A DNA stretch of 64,000 nt, taken from Maribellus luteus. GTDB taxonomy: Bacteria > Bacteroidota > Bacteroidia > Bacteroidales > Prolixibacteraceae. Where the stretch lies: contig NZ_QWGR01000004.1 of assembly GCF_003576475.1 (NCBI RefSeq), positions 124,001 to 188,000 of the forward strand. Direction: 5' to 3'. Below, in pieces: positions 55,269-64,000 of this stretch; position 1 is the first letter of the stretch, and every line of letters begins with the position of its first letter. A program made the position numbers and the translations under genes. The notes under the pieces were generated by a model. It ran no database searches. It saw nothing but the letters and a program-made list of their open reading frames with translations, and was not told where the DNA came from.

Positions 55269-56333
55269 AATAAATTTTACTTCAAACAAACGGGAATATA
55301 GTTTGCCGGTTACAAACATGCGGTCGTTTTCGGCATCGTACGCAATACCGTTCAGGTAATCGATACGTTCGCCTTGTTTGTGATAAAGATTGATGATTCC
55401 GGCCATGTTGATTTCTTCCACTATTTTTCCGGTTGCAGCATCAATTTTTACGATGTAATCAGAGGTGTAAACGTTGGCATAAATAAAACCGTTCACATAT
55501 TCCAGCTCGTTTAAATTGGCCATTAATGTTCGGTCGTTACCAACCTGCAGTTTTTTTACCACCGAAAAATCGTCCGGACTGATCCAGGTAAGAACATGAG
55601 TTCCATCACTCATAATCAGGTTTTTACCATCGTTGGCAAGTCCCCATCCTTCGGGTGAAGCGTAAGTAAAACTATCGGTAACCGCCAGTGTTTCCAAATC
55701 GTAAACAAAGCCTTTTTGAGCGCGGTAGGTAAGCTGATAGATTTTGTTGTTTAGTATGGTAATTCCTTCGCCAAAATATTTGTCGTCCATTTCAAATACC
55801 TGGAGCGGCTTACCTGTTGAAACATCAATCTTCATCAGTCTCGAATGACCTTTTTCCCCGGTTCCTTCATAAATAAAACCGTTGTGGTATTCCAGTCCCT
55901 GTGTATACGAAGTGGTTAAGTGCGGGTAATTATTCAGCACCTGGTAAGAAAACTGGGCAGGTTTAACATCCGACAAAACCGTGATAGCTTTTGACCGGGT
56001 ATTTTTTAAGCCATCTGTTTTCTCAGCATGAACACCAATACTAACAGTTCCAACTTCCTTTAATTCAATATATTTCTCAGTAAAATCAAGTTCGTTACTT
56101 TCTGTTATCAATTTATTTTGAAGGTATAGATTCACCGATTTTAGTTCCCCGTCGCGAAGTTTGGTTTTTACATTTACCGAAACTTTTTCGCCGCAAATGT
56201 ATTGCGCTTTTTCGGGTTGAACTGTGATGGTGCTAACCGGTTTTCGTGCTCGTTTTTCCGATTTACTTGAACACGAAAAGGTGGTTACAAACAAGGCTAT
56301 GATAAGAAATATGGGAAAAAGCTTTTGTTTCAT
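55260..56333 (-). CDS. glutaminyl-peptide cyclotransferase lipoprotein
   Basis: The 357-residue protein has a lipoprotein signal (Cys21 in TTFSCSS). A beta-sandwich (about 35-125) is followed by a five-bladed propeller of the plant/bacterial glutamine cyclotransferase type ([72 protein letters not shown]). It converts N-terminal Gln of exported proteins to pyroglutamate. In Bacteroidota many exported proteins begin with Gln after signal cleavage, which fits this role. Own promoter box at 56357. Confidence 0.92.
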   Translation of the reverse strand: MKQKLFPIFLIIALFVTTFSCSSKSEKRARKPVSTITVQPEKAQYICGEKVSVNVKTKLRDGELKSVNLYLQNKLITESNELDFTEKYIELKEVGTVSIGVHAEKTDGLKNTRSKAITVLSDVKPAQFSYQVLNNYPHLTTSYTQGLEYHNGFIYEGTGEKGHSRLMKIDVSTGKPLQVFEMDDKYFGEGITILNNKIYQLTYRAQKGFVYDLETLAVTDSFTYASPEGWGLANDGKNLIMSDGTHVLTWISPDDFSVVKKLQVGNDRTLMANLNELEYVNGFIYANVYTSDYIVKIDAATGKIVEEINMAGIINLYHKQGERIDYLNGIAYDAENDRMFVTGKLYSRLFEVKFISK

Positions 56334-56356
56334 CTGCTTTTGAATAATTAAAAGTT

Positions 56357-56364
56357 CAAAGATA
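56357..56364 (-). promoter_or_regulatory. -7 promoter box of the glutaminyl cyclase gene
   Basis: On the minus strand the box reads TATCTTTG, an exact TAnnTTTG match. It lies only 32 bp from the oppositely oriented flippase box. Confidence 0.6.
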
Positions 56365-56396
56365 AAACTATTAAATGTTTGCTGTTAAATGTATTT

Positions 56397-56404
56397 TATC
56401 TTTG
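56397..56404 (+). promoter_or_regulatory. -7 promoter box of the flippase gene
   Basis: TATCTTTG, followed by C, is an exact TAnnTTTG match. Transcription would begin near 56408, which rules out the ATG at 56375 and favours the TTG at 56423. Confidence 0.6.
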
Positions 56405-56422
56405 CTCAAAAATAATACTCCA

Positions 56423-57907
56423 TTGAATCCTTTCAAAAAATTAGCCGGCGATACAGCCATTTATGGCGTTAGCAGCATAGTAGGGCGTTTCCTGAACTGG
56501 TGGCTTGTTCCCTACTACTCTTTTATGTTTTTGCCCGAAGAGTACGGGGTGGTTACCAACATGTATGCTTACGTGGCTTTTTTCCTGGTATTGCTCACGT
56601 ACGGTATGGAAACTTCGTATTTCAGGTATGCATCGCGAAGCGACAAACCCGAAGAAGTTTATTCAACATCGCTGATTTCTTTGCTGTTTACCACGCTTTC
56701 TTTTGTGTTGCTGGCCTCGGCTTTCCGGCACGAAATTGCGGCCTGGATTCGCTATCCCGATCATCCGGAATACATACTTTGGTTTGCCATTATCCTGGGA
56801 ATCGACGCATTTACAGCCATTCCTTTTGCTCGGCTAAGACTGAACAACCGGCCGATAAAGTTTGCGATGCTGAAGTTTATTTTCATCGGTTTCAACATCG
56901 GTTTTAACCTGTTCTTTATTTCGCTTTGCCCAAAACTGGTGGAGAACAACCCCGACTCCATTGTTAACCTGGTGTATTCAAAAGAAATTGGCGTTGGATA
57001 TGTTTTTATTTCCAACTTGCTGGCATCGGTAATTGTATTGATTTTATTGCTTCCCGAAATCTTTCGTATTTCCTTTAATTTCAATAAAAAGCTGCTGAAA
57101 CAAATGCTGAATTACGGTTTTCCTATTCTGATTGTAGGATTAACCGGAATGATCAATCAAAACATTGATAAAGTATTGTTACCCTTTTTATTGCCGCAGA
57201 ACCAGGACCCGATGTTTCAGCTGGGAATATACGGGGCCAACTACAAACTGGCCGTGCTGATGAATATGTTTATCCAGGCATTTCGTTATGCTTTTGAGCC
57301 TTTCTTTTTTGCCCGCGGCGGATCAAAAGACGATCCCCGGATATATGCTGTGGTAATGAAGTATTTTGTGATTTTCGGACTGATCATTTTCCTCGGAATG
57401 ATGCTTTACCTTGATGTTGTAAAACTCATCATCGATCCGAAATACCACGAAGGATTAAGAGTGGTTCCGCTGGTTTTACTGGCCAACCTCTTTTTTGGTA
57501 TTTATTTTACGCTTTCGCTGTGGTACAAACTTACCGACAAAACCCGTTACGGAGCTTACATGGCGCTTGTTGGATCGGCTATTACGCTGGTTTTAAATTT
57601 TTTATTGATACCGCTTATGGGTTATATGGGCTCGGCCATCGCTGTTTTCGTATGTTTTCTGGCCATGATGATTATATCGTTTGTTTTGGGACAAAAGCAT
57701 TACCCGGTTCCTTATGATTTAAAGCGGATTGGAACTTATGCTATTTTCGCAGCGGTATTTTTTGCCGCTTCCTATTTTACTGAGAGTTTGCCTTCCCTGC
57801 TGAAATACGGTGTGAATACCGTTTTTATGCTTCTTTTTCTGGGAACTGTTTTTAAACACGAAAAAAATGACCTGCTAAAATTGTTTAAAGCAGGAAATAA
57901 AAAGTAG
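56423..57907 (+). CDS. oligosaccharide flippase / polysaccharide biosynthesis protein (MATE/MVF superfamily)
   Basis: A 494-residue membrane protein with 12-14 hydrophobic helices and the opening NPFKKLAGDTAIYGVSSIVGRFLNWWLVPYY, typical of Wzx-like flippases. These move undecaprenyl-linked sugars across the inner membrane. The TTG start at 56423 matches the usual family N-terminus and the promoter box. No glycosyltransferases are adjacent, so this is a conserved orphan flippase rather than part of an O-antigen cluster. A weak hairpin CTACTA/TAGTAG (57936-57951) follows the stop. Confidence 0.9.
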   Translation: MNPFKKLAGDTAIYGVSSIVGRFLNWWLVPYYSFMFLPEEYGVVTNMYAYVAFFLVLLTYGMETSYFRYASRSDKPEEVYSTSLISLLFTTLSFVLLASAFRHEIAAWIRYPDHPEYILWFAIILGIDAFTAIPFARLRLNNRPIKFAMLKFIFIGFNIGFNLFFISLCPKLVENNPDSIVNLVYSKEIGVGYVFISNLLASVIVLILLLPEIFRISFNFNKKLLKQMLNYGFPILIVGLTGMINQNIDKVLLPFLLPQNQDPMFQLGIYGANYKLAVLMNMFIQAFRYAFEPFFFARGGSKDDPRIYAVVMKYFVIFGLIIFLGMMLYLDVVKLIIDPKYHEGLRVVPLVLLANLFFGIYFTLSLWYKLTDKTRYGAYMALVGSAITLVLNFLLIPLMGYMGSAIAVFVCFLAMMIISFVLGQKHYPVPYDLKRIGTYAIFAAVFFAASYFTESLPSLLKYGVNTVFMLLFLGTVFKHEKNDLLKLFKAGNKK

Positions 57908-58014
57908 ATAAAGCATTTAAGTTTCTATCTATCAGCTACTAATTTTAGTAGTGGAGCTTATTTTATCTTCTTTCATAAATATAAGGAATGAATGAGATAA
58001 ATATGAAAAAGTAT

Positions 58015-58022
58015 TAATTTTG
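58015..58022 (+). promoter_or_regulatory. rpiB promoter -7 box, nearly leaderless
   Basis: TAATTTTG is an exact TAnnTTTG match. Its last base is only 8 nt before the rpiB ATG, so the transcript would have a leader of about 4 nt or none. Confidence 0.55.
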
Positions 58023-58029
58023 TGGGATT

Positions 58030-58476
58030 ATGAATATCGAAGGTAAAATTATTGCTTTGGCCAGCGATCACGCAGGCTTTCTCAAAAAACAGGTGATCAT
58101 AAAATTCCTGCAGGAGAACAACATTCCGTTTAAAGATTTTGGGTCTTACTCAGAAGAAAGCGTGGACTATCCGGTGTATGCGCATTTAATTGGTGAAGCC
58201 ATTGAAAAGGGAGAGTACGAAACGGGTATTACTTTTTGCGGAACAGGGCAGGGAATCAGTATTGCTGCTAACAAGCATCAGGGAGTTCGTTCGGCTATTT
58301 GCTGGAATACGGATATCGCTGAATTAGCGCGTCAGCACAACAATGCAAATATTTGTGCTATTCCGGGCCGCTTTGTAAGCGACGAAGAAGCAATTGCCAT
58401 TGTAAAAGCCTTTTTAAGTACTGATTTCGAAGGAGGAAGACACGCCCGAAGGGTAGACCAGATTCCTATTTGTTAG
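58030..58476 (+). CDS. rpiB: ribose 5-phosphate isomerase B
   Basis: The 148-residue enzyme has ALASDHAGF at the N-terminus, the active-site Cys in TFCGTGQGISIAANK, and NANICAIPGRFVSDEEA near the end. It interconverts ribose 5-phosphate and ribulose 5-phosphate in the pentose phosphate pathway. The lutB gene starts 3 nt downstream, so the two are cotranscribed. Confidence 0.95.
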   Translation: MNIEGKIIALASDHAGFLKKQVIIKFLQENNIPFKDFGSYSEESVDYPVYAHLIGEAIEKGEYETGITFCGTGQGISIAANKHQGVRSAICWNTDIAELARQHNNANICAIPGRFVSDEEAIAIVKAFLSTDFEGGRHARRVDQIPIC

Positions 58477-58479
58477 TGA

Positions 58480-59850
58480 ATGACGGAACTGAAAAACATA
58501 TTTCTTCAGGATTCTAAAATAGCTTTTAACAAACAGCATCGACGAACCTTAAATTTCAACATTTCGAAGTATGATGAAGCAGTGGCCAAAGGCAAGCTTC
58601 GTTATACAAATCTTGAATTGGCGAAACAACGTGCTTCTTATTTCAAAGAAAAAGTAGTTTCAAATCTTGCTGCACATCTCACCGAATTTGAGAAGAACGC
58701 CCAAAAGAACGGAATTGAGGTGCTGTGGGCGCGCGATGGAAAAGAAGCGGTAGAGGAAATAAGGAAAGTTCTGGAGGCCGTAAATGCAAAAGTTCTGGTG
58801 AAAAGTAAGTCGATGATCTCGGAAGAGATTGAACTGAATGAACACCTGGAACAAGCAGGTTACGAGCCGGTTGAAACCGATTTAGGGGAGTTTATTGTGC
58901 AGGTAGCCGGCGAAAAGCCTTACCATATTTTAACGCCTGCCATGCACAAATCGAAAGAAGATGTGGCGGCGCTTTTCAATCAAAAATTTGATACACCCGA
59001 AAATTCGACACCCGAAGAACTCACGAAATTTGTTCGCGGGGTTTTGCGTAAAAAATTTACCAGTGCCGAAGTAGGAGTAACCGGATCCAATTTTTTGGTG
59101 GCCGATATAGGCGGAGTAGCCCTGACCGAAAACGAAGGGAACGGGATGATGTCGGTTTCCTTTCCGAAGGTTCACATTGTTATCACCGGCATCGAAAAAA
59201 TCATTCCTTCGGTTAACGATTTGGCTTTGTTTTTTCCGTTGTTGGCAACCCTCGGAACGGGGCAGCAGTTAACGGTTTACAACTCGTTGTTTACCGGGCC
59301 AAAAAGAAGCAATGAAACCAACGGACCCGAAAAAATGGTAGTGGTGTTGCTCGATAACAACCGAAGCAAAATAGCCGAAGAAAAAGAGCGCTACAAAGCT
59401 TTGAAATGCCTGCGTTGCGGAGCTTGTTTAAATGCCTGTCCGATCTACAAAAATGTAGGTGGTTACACGTACAATACTACTTACAGTGGACCAATCGGCT
59501 CGGTGATAACACCGGTTATGAAGGGGTTTAAATTTGATCACCTGAGTTTTGCCTGCACCATTTGCGGGGCTTGTACACAGGTGTGTCCGGTTAAAATTCC
59601 CTTACACGATTTGCTTTTACTCAACCGCAAAACAAGTGTTGAAACAAAGCACAGTTCTTTGGGCTGGAATGTGGGAATGAAAGCCTACGAATGGGCCTTT
59701 AAAAAGAGAAGGAACCTGGATCTGGTCAACGGTTCAGTAAAAAACGGCCTGCTGCAAATGCAGGCTAATATATTGGGCGACCGAAAACAGTTTCCACCGG
59801 TGGCCAAAACTTCGTTTAGTAAACAATGGAAATCACATAAAACGTCTTAA
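58480..59850 (+). CDS. lutB: LutB-type iron-sulfur protein (lactate utilization)
   Basis: The 456-residue protein has an N-terminal LUD domain (about 70-300, with NFLVADIGGVALTENEGNG). Two [4Fe-4S] motifs follow (CLRCGACLNACPIY and CTICGACTQVCPVK, about 305-375) and a C-terminal tail. With LutA and LutC it oxidises L-lactate to pyruvate. Neither partner gene is adjacent here; rpiB lies upstream and an Rrf2 regulator 2 nt downstream. This is unusual, because lutABC usually forms one operon. Confidence 0.9.
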   Translation: MTELKNIFLQDSKIAFNKQHRRTLNFNISKYDEAVAKGKLRYTNLELAKQRASYFKEKVVSNLAAHLTEFEKNAQKNGIEVLWARDGKEAVEEIRKVLEAVNAKVLVKSKSMISEEIELNEHLEQAGYEPVETDLGEFIVQVAGEKPYHILTPAMHKSKEDVAALFNQKFDTPENSTPEELTKFVRGVLRKKFTSAEVGVTGSNFLVADIGGVALTENEGNGMMSVSFPKVHIVITGIEKIIPSVNDLALFFPLLATLGTGQQLTVYNSLFTGPKRSNETNGPEKMVVVLLDNNRSKIAEEKERYKALKCLRCGACLNACPIYKNVGGYTYNTTYSGPIGSVITPVMKGFKFDHLSFACTICGACTQVCPVKIPLHDLLLLNRKTSVETKHSSLGWNVGMKAYEWAFKKRRNLDLVNGSVKNGLLQMQANILGDRKQFPPVAKTSFSKQWKSHKTS

Positions 59851-59852
59851 TT

Positions 59853-60296
59853 ATGTTATCGAATACGTGTAAATATGCTCTTAGAGCCCTCATTTATCTG
59901 GGAAAATTTTCTACCGAAGACAAACGAATCGGTATCAAGAAAATTTCGGAAGATCTTGAATTGTCATCACCTTTTTTGGGAAAAATTCTTCAAAACCTGG
60001 TAAAGCAAAAACTGCTGGTTTCCACCAAAGGACCCAATGGCGGATTTTCGCTGGCCAGAAGTGCTTCTGAAATTTCGTTGTGGGAAATTGTAACCAAGGT
60101 TGATGGCGAAGAGTTTTTCACCAACTGTCTGATCAGGTTGGAACCGTGTAAAACACACGACCCTTCAAAACCGCTGTGTCCGGTACACGCACAGTATGAA
60201 GTTCTCAGAAATCAAATCCGTGGATTTTACACCGAAACCACGCTTGAGAAAATTGGCGAGGACATCGATAAATACGAAGATCTGGTAAAACTTTAG
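59853..60296 (+). CDS. Rrf2 family transcriptional regulator
   Basis: A 147-residue winged-helix regulator: NTCKYALRALIYLGKF, the recognition helix SSPFLGKILQNLVKQKLL and the wing KGPNGGFSLAR. Three Cys with Fe-S ligand-like spacing lie in NCLIRLEPCKTHDPSKPLC (about 101-118), so it probably senses Fe-S status, redox or NO. It starts 2 nt after lutB, itself an Fe-S protein, and may control the rpiB-lutB unit. Confidence 0.9.
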   Translation: MLSNTCKYALRALIYLGKFSTEDKRIGIKKISEDLELSSPFLGKILQNLVKQKLLVSTKGPNGGFSLARSASEISLWEIVTKVDGEEFFTNCLIRLEPCKTHDPSKPLCPVHAQYEVLRNQIRGFYTETTLEKIGEDIDKYEDLVKL

Positions 60297-60673
60297 AGGT
60301 ATTTTTCCAGCTTTTTACCTGAAATAAACAGGCGAAAAAGAAAGGTAGCACTTAGTAATCCGGCTACATTGGCCCAAAGGTCAAGCACATCGGATTGACG
60401 GGTAACGGATATTTTATGTTGAACCGATTCCAGCATTACTGCCAGACATATGGCTACCAGTGGTGTCCAGAAATAGTAGTTGGGAGTAAATTTTTTTACC
60501 GGTCTGAAAAGCAGCAGGCACAGGATAAAAAACAGAAAAAAATGGACGATTTTATCCAAATGAGGAATCCTTAAAAAAGGTTCTGCTGGCAGTTGGCTGG
60601 CCGGAATAAAGAGTAAAAAACACGTAAATAAGAACCAAATCGTAAGTCTCCAGTAATCGTTAAATTTCAACAT
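60293..60673 (-). CDS. VanZ family membrane protein
   Basis: The 126-residue protein has four hydrophobic helices and the VanZ-type motif HLDKIVHFFLFFILCLLLF, with LESVQHKISVTRQSDVLDLWANVAG in the third to fourth helix. The family name comes from a teicoplanin-resistance protein, but most members, like this one, have no known function. Its start codon overlaps that of hemW on the other strand, and its stop overlaps the Rrf2 gene stop. Confidence 0.8.
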   Translation of the reverse strand: MLKFNDYWRLTIWFLFTCFLLFIPASQLPAEPFLRIPHLDKIVHFFLFFILCLLLFRPVKKFTPNYYFWTPLVAICLAVMLESVQHKISVTRQSDVLDLWANVAGLLSATFLFRLFISGKKLEKYL

Positions 60674-61799
60674 GGCGGGAATTTATATTCATATTCCTTT
60701 TTGCAGGCAGAAGTGCTATTATTGCGATTTTTACAAAACCGTTAATACCACCTTAAAACCTAAGTTTTTACTAAGCCTGAAAGCGGAGGCAAAGGTACGT
60801 AAAAACTACCTTCGAAACGAGGCGGTCGAAACCATTTATTTTGGAGGAGGAACCCCGTCGGTGCTTGAAGCCCGCGAGCTAGCCGATATTCTGAAGCATT
60901 TAAATGGGCTGTTTGAAGTACAGGAAAACGCAGAAATTACCTTCGAGGCCAACCCCGATGATTTAACTCCCGCATATCTGGAAGCAATAAAACAGGCAGG
61001 AATTAACCGCCTGAGCGTGGGGATTCAGGCTTTGCAAAACCGGCATCTTCAAAAAATGAACCGCCGGCACGATGCCAGCCAGGCCATCGAAGCCATTCAA
61101 AACGCTGCGAAAATTGGTTTTAACAACATCAGTGTCGATCTTATTTACGGATTACCCGGTTTAACCGAAACCGAGTGGGAAGATAGTCTGAACCAGGTTT
61201 TTGACTTGCCCGTACAACACCTTTCAGCGTACCACCTAACCTATCACGAAGGCACGGCTTTTTATACCTGGTTAAAAAAAGGCACACTCAGGGAACTGAG
61301 CGAAACAGAAAGTGTAAACCAGTTTGAAATTTTAATAGACAAAGCAGCCCTGGCAGGTTTTGAGCAGTACGAAATTTCAAATTTTGCGCGTAACGAACTC
61401 TATTCGCAGCACAATACTTCATACTGGCAAGGAAAAAAATACCTGGGATTGGGGCCCTCGGCTCACTCTTTCGACCAGCAATCGCGCCGGTGGAACACTT
61501 CGCATGTCGAATCGTATATCAAGGCCATCGACAACGGATTAGCCTTTTCGGAAGAAGAAATACTAAGCGAAAAAGACCGCTACAACGAATACATTTTAAC
61601 ACGCATCCGAACCAAATGGGGAGTGTCTTTAACGGCTATTAATGAGCTTTTTGGAGAAGAAATGAAAAGCTATTTTCTAACGCAGTTAGCAAAATATGCC
61701 GACGCCGGTTTGGTAAACCAGGAAAACGACCGCATCACTTTACCCCGGAAAGGTCTGTTTGTTTCGGACGAAATAATGACTGATCTGATGATTATTTGA
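60672..61799 (+). CDS. hemW: radical SAM heme chaperone HemW
   Basis: A 375-residue radical SAM protein: GIYIHIPFCRQKCYYCDF gives C-x3-C-x2-C at Cys11, 15 and 18, with YFGGGTPSVL, NPDDLTPAYLEAIKQAGINR and the C-terminal HemW domain (YLGLGPSAHSF). These features separate HemW from coproporphyrinogen dehydrogenase HemN. It inserts or carries heme for respiratory enzymes. The ATG shares its AT with the divergent vanZ start. Confidence 0.93.
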   Translation: MAGIYIHIPFCRQKCYYCDFYKTVNTTLKPKFLLSLKAEAKVRKNYLRNEAVETIYFGGGTPSVLEARELADILKHLNGLFEVQENAEITFEANPDDLTPAYLEAIKQAGINRLSVGIQALQNRHLQKMNRRHDASQAIEAIQNAAKIGFNNISVDLIYGLPGLTETEWEDSLNQVFDLPVQHLSAYHLTYHEGTAFYTWLKKGTLRELSETESVNQFEILIDKAALAGFEQYEISNFARNELYSQHNTSYWQGKKYLGLGPSAHSFDQQSRRWNTSHVESYIKAIDNGLAFSEEEILSEKDRYNEYILTRIRTKWGVSLTAINELFGEEMKSYFLTQLAKYADAGLVNQENDRITLPRKGLFVSDEIMTDLMII

Positions 61800-61875
61800 T
61801 TGTCAACCAATAAGTTGAATTCGCATTCTGTCTGAAAAATATTGCGAAAAGCAAAGGTGGGTGGCATTATTTATC

Positions 61876-61883
61876 TATCTTTG
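61876..61883 (+). promoter_or_regulatory. dut promoter -7 box
   Basis: TATCTTTG, followed by CGG, is an exact TAnnTTTG match, giving a leader of about 20 nt before dut. Confidence 0.65.
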
Positions 61884-61906
61884 CGGTTCTTTGAAAATCA
61901 GATTGC

Positions 61907-62341
61907 ATGCAAGTAAAAATTGTCAATAAATCGAGGAATGAGCTGCCGGCTTACAGTACAAAACTCTCTGCCGGAATGGATTTACGCGCGAATCTCGATC
62001 AGCCGGTAACTTTAAAACCCTTACAAAGAGCTTTGGTTCCAACGGGCCTGTTTATCGAATTGCCCGAAGGTTACGAAGCACAGGTACGCCCCCGAAGCGG
62101 ACTGGCCCTTAAAAAGGGAATAACGGTTTTGAATACGCCCGGAACAATCGATGCGGATTACCGGGGTGAAATAGGCGTCATTTTGATCAACTTGTCGCAG
62201 GAAGATTTTGTTATAGAGAACGGTGAACGAATCTGTCAGATGGTAATTTCGAGCCACGAAACTGTGGAATGGGATTTGGTAGAAGTGCTGGAGGAAACAG
62301 AAAGAGGAGCGGGTGGCTTTGGTCACACCGGGAAAAATTAG
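61907..62341 (+). CDS. dut: dUTP diphosphatase
   Basis: The 144-residue trimeric dUTPase has all five motifs: [43 protein letters not shown] and the C-terminal [10 protein letters not shown]. It hydrolyses dUTP to dUMP, protecting DNA and feeding thymidylate synthesis. The TPR lipoprotein gene follows after a single base, so they are cotranscribed. Confidence 0.97.
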   Translation: MQVKIVNKSRNELPAYSTKLSAGMDLRANLDQPVTLKPLQRALVPTGLFIELPEGYEAQVRPRSGLALKKGITVLNTPGTIDADYRGEIGVILINLSQEDFVIENGERICQMVISSHETVEWDLVEVLEETERGAGGFGHTGKN

Positions 62342-62342
62342 C

Positions 62343-64000
62343 ATGAAGAAAAGAATAGTACAAGGATTAGGAGCTGCATTTTTGGTGGCATCATTTATTT
62401 CCTGTTCAGGGCCTAAAAAAGTTACCGAGCAGGAAGTTGTAAAAGCGGCTGTCGATAAACCCGTTGATGAACTGGCAGAAGACCAGCAAAAACAGTTTGA
62501 ATACCTTTTTGTAGAAGCCTTAAAACAAAAGATGTTTGGCAATCCGCAAAAGGCCATTCAGCTGCTGTCTAGCTGTTTGGAGATTGATCCAAACTCGTCG
62601 GCAGCCATGTTCGAGCTGGCAAACATCCACGCGGTAAACAACGATTTTACGAGTGCTTCTTTGTTGTTGGAGAAAGCTATTTCGCTGAATCCGGACAATA
62701 AATGGTACAAGGTGTTACTGGCGCAAATTTACCAGCAAACACGCAAGTTTTCAGAAGCAGCCGATTTGTATGCAGAACTGATAAAAAAAGAACCGGAAAA
62801 CCTCGAATACATATACATGAATGCAGCTTTGCTCGCCAGCGCACAACGTTACGACGAAGCCATCGCTGCCTACGACAAAATGGAAAAGGAAACCGGGATA
62901 AACGAACAGATTTCGGTAGCCAAACAACAGGTGTATGTTTCGCAGGGAAAAATCGATAAAGCTTTTGAAGAGATTCATAAACTGATTGACAATAACCCGG
63001 GTGAAGCCAAGTATTACGGTTTGCTGGCCGATTTGTACCATAGTCAGGGAGACGATGAAAATGCCTTGAAATACTATCAGAAAATTCAGGAGTTGGATCC
63101 AGAAAATGGTTTTGTGCATTTTTCCCTGGCCAACTATTACCACGAAAACGGTGATACGAAAAAATCGTTTGAAGAAACCAAAAAGGGATTTGAAAGCGGA
63201 TCGGTGGAAGTTCAGACAAAGCTTCAGCTGTACATGATGCTGACCAATAACAATACGCAGCCAAAACTTACGGAGGAGCAGGAAAACGAACTGATCGCGA
63301 TTTTGCTCGAAAAACACCCCGACGATGCGCTGGTGCACACGATTTATGCCGAAAGCCTGCTGAAAAAACAAAAACTGGCAGAAGCAAGAACCGAATTGCT
63401 GAAATCGCTGGAGATCGAGAAAAACGATTACATGATTTGGGAACGGGTGATGCTAATCGACAACGATTTGCAGGACTGGAACAGCTTATATACACACACC
63501 AGGGAAATTATGGAGTTGTTTCCCAACCAGCCACAAGGATATTTTTTCCATGCCATTGCCTGTGTTCAGCTCGAAAAGTTTGAAGAAACAGTTACGGTTG
63601 TCGATGAAGGGATGGATTTTGTAATTCAGAACCCGCAACTGAAATCCAATTTTCTGATGCTAAAAGGAGAAGCCATTTATAAGCAAAACAAAAAGGAGGA
63701 AGCTTATAAATTGTTTGACAAGGCATTGGAACAAGACCCTGAAAATTACCTGATTTTGAACAACTATGCTTATTATCTTTCGGTTGAAGGTAAGGACCTG
63801 GATAAAGCCGAACGGATGAGCGGAAAAGTGGTGGAACGCTTCCCCGACAATTCAACTTACCTGGATACACATGCCTGGGTTTTGTTCAAAAAAGGAGAAT
63901 ATACGCTGGCCAAATTTTACATGGAGTCGGCCCTGAAAAACGGGGGAGAGGACAACCCAACCCTGCTCGAACATTATGGCGACATTCTGTTTATGCTTAA
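62343..64000 (+). CDS. tetratricopeptide-repeat lipoprotein (3' partial)
   Basis: The frame is open to the end of the window (552 codons) with no stop, so the gene continues beyond it. It opens MKKRIVQGLGAAFLVASFIS with the lipobox Cys at 21. At least ten TPR units follow (for example AAMFELANIHAVNNDFTSAS, DLYAELIKKEPENLEYIYMN, KLFDKALEQDPENYLILNNY). It starts one base after dut. In related genomes this TPR gene is usually followed by a DUF4292 lipoprotein and an EnvC-like M23 peptidase, suggesting a cell-envelope role. That continuation lies outside the window. Confidence 0.9.
   Translation, partial: MKKRIVQGLGAAFLVASFISCSGPKKVTEQEVVKAAVDKPVDELAEDQQKQFEYLFVEALKQKMFGNPQKAIQLLSSCLEIDPNSSAAMFELANIHAVNNDFTSASLLLEKAISLNPDNKWYKVLLAQIYQQTRKFSEAADLYAELIKKEPENLEYIYMNAALLASAQRYDEAIAAYDKMEKETGINEQISVAKQQVYVSQGKIDKAFEEIHKLIDNNPGEAKYYGLLADLYHSQGDDENALKYYQKIQELDPENGFVHFSLANYYHENGDTKKSFEETKKGFESGSVEVQTKLQLYMMLTNNNTQPKLTEEQENELIAILLEKHPDDALVHTIYAESLLKKQKLAEARTELLKSLEIEKNDYMIWERVMLIDNDLQDWNSLYTHTREIMELFPNQPQGYFFHAIACVQLEKFEETVTVVDEGMDFVIQNPQLKSNFLMLKGEAIYKQNKKEEAYKLFDKALEQDPENYLILNNYAYYLSVEGKDLDKAERMSGKVVERFPDNSTYLDTHAWVLFKKGEYTLAKFYMESALKNGGEDNPTLLEHYGDILFML

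Noticed and set aside
62021-62557. 178-residue frame antisense to dut and the TPR gene
   Set aside because: dut has all five motifs on the other strand, and the TPR lipoprotein frame is continuous across the region.
1-64000. Prophage, insertion sequence or integrative element
   Set aside because: No integrase, transposase, phage structural or mobilisation gene was found. The gene content is mostly housekeeping with ordinary spacing.

Overview
The window is chromosomal DNA from a member of the Bacteroidota, most likely a Marinilabiliales/Prolixibacteraceae-like marine, sediment or gut anaerobe. The phylum call rests on a TonB-dependent receptor of the Oar type, type IX secretion (T9SS) sorting tails, the T9SS component PorZ, BACON and DUF4175 domains, and repeated promoter boxes of the Bacteroidota form TAnnTTTG. 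The family-level guess is inference. No insertion sequence, prophage, CRISPR array or rRNA operon was seen. Both ends cut a gene.

Layout. 1-2.7 kb: the 3' part of a secreted GH13 amylase-like enzyme. 2.7-6 kb: a four-gene minus-strand operon (triple-repeat W-M-M-D protein, PadR regulator, PspC membrane protein, DUF4252 protein). 6.5-13.4 kb: an Oar-type outer-membrane receptor, a BACON/OB-fold lipoprotein and a secreted endonuclease I with OB-like domains and a T9SS tail, which I read as a possible extracellular-DNA module. 13.5-31.7 kb: housekeeping and envelope genes (nadA, AraC-type regulator, S41 protease, dCMP deaminase, SPOR lipoprotein, cysQ, a large GT-C-like membrane protein, recO, porZ, rdgB, ArsR regulator, polyprenyl synthase, DUF2797, an M28 peptidase). 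31.8-36.7 kb: a glycyl radical enzyme whose active site matches trans-4-hydroxy-L-proline dehydratase, its activase, and a lipoprotein formylglycine-generating enzyme. 36.9-39 kb: a candidate small RNA, tRNA-Arg(CCT), pheS and a 55-residue membrane protein. 39-53.4 kb: aldo/keto reductase, rbfA, a LolC/E-type permease, tdh, rsgA, then a long minus-strand operon (DUF4175, HATPase, ybeY, mnmG, apt, uvrC, mnmA). 53.8-64 kb: a receiver-domain protein, ruvB, glutaminyl cyclase, a flippase, rpiB, lutB, an Rrf2 regulator, vanZ, hemW, dut and the start of a TPR lipoprotein.

Three parS-like ParB-binding sites lie within 6.2 kb (41281, 42933, 47413), one in the gap between mnmG and apt. This suggests the window lies in the origin-proximal, centromere-like part of the chromosome.

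The genes suggest a facultative or micro-aerobic heterotroph. It secretes polymer-degrading enzymes through the T9SS (amylase, nuclease), imports products through TonB receptors, and uses oxygen-sensitive radical chemistry (hydroxyproline dehydratase). It also keeps an oxygen-dependent sulfatase-activating enzyme at the envelope.
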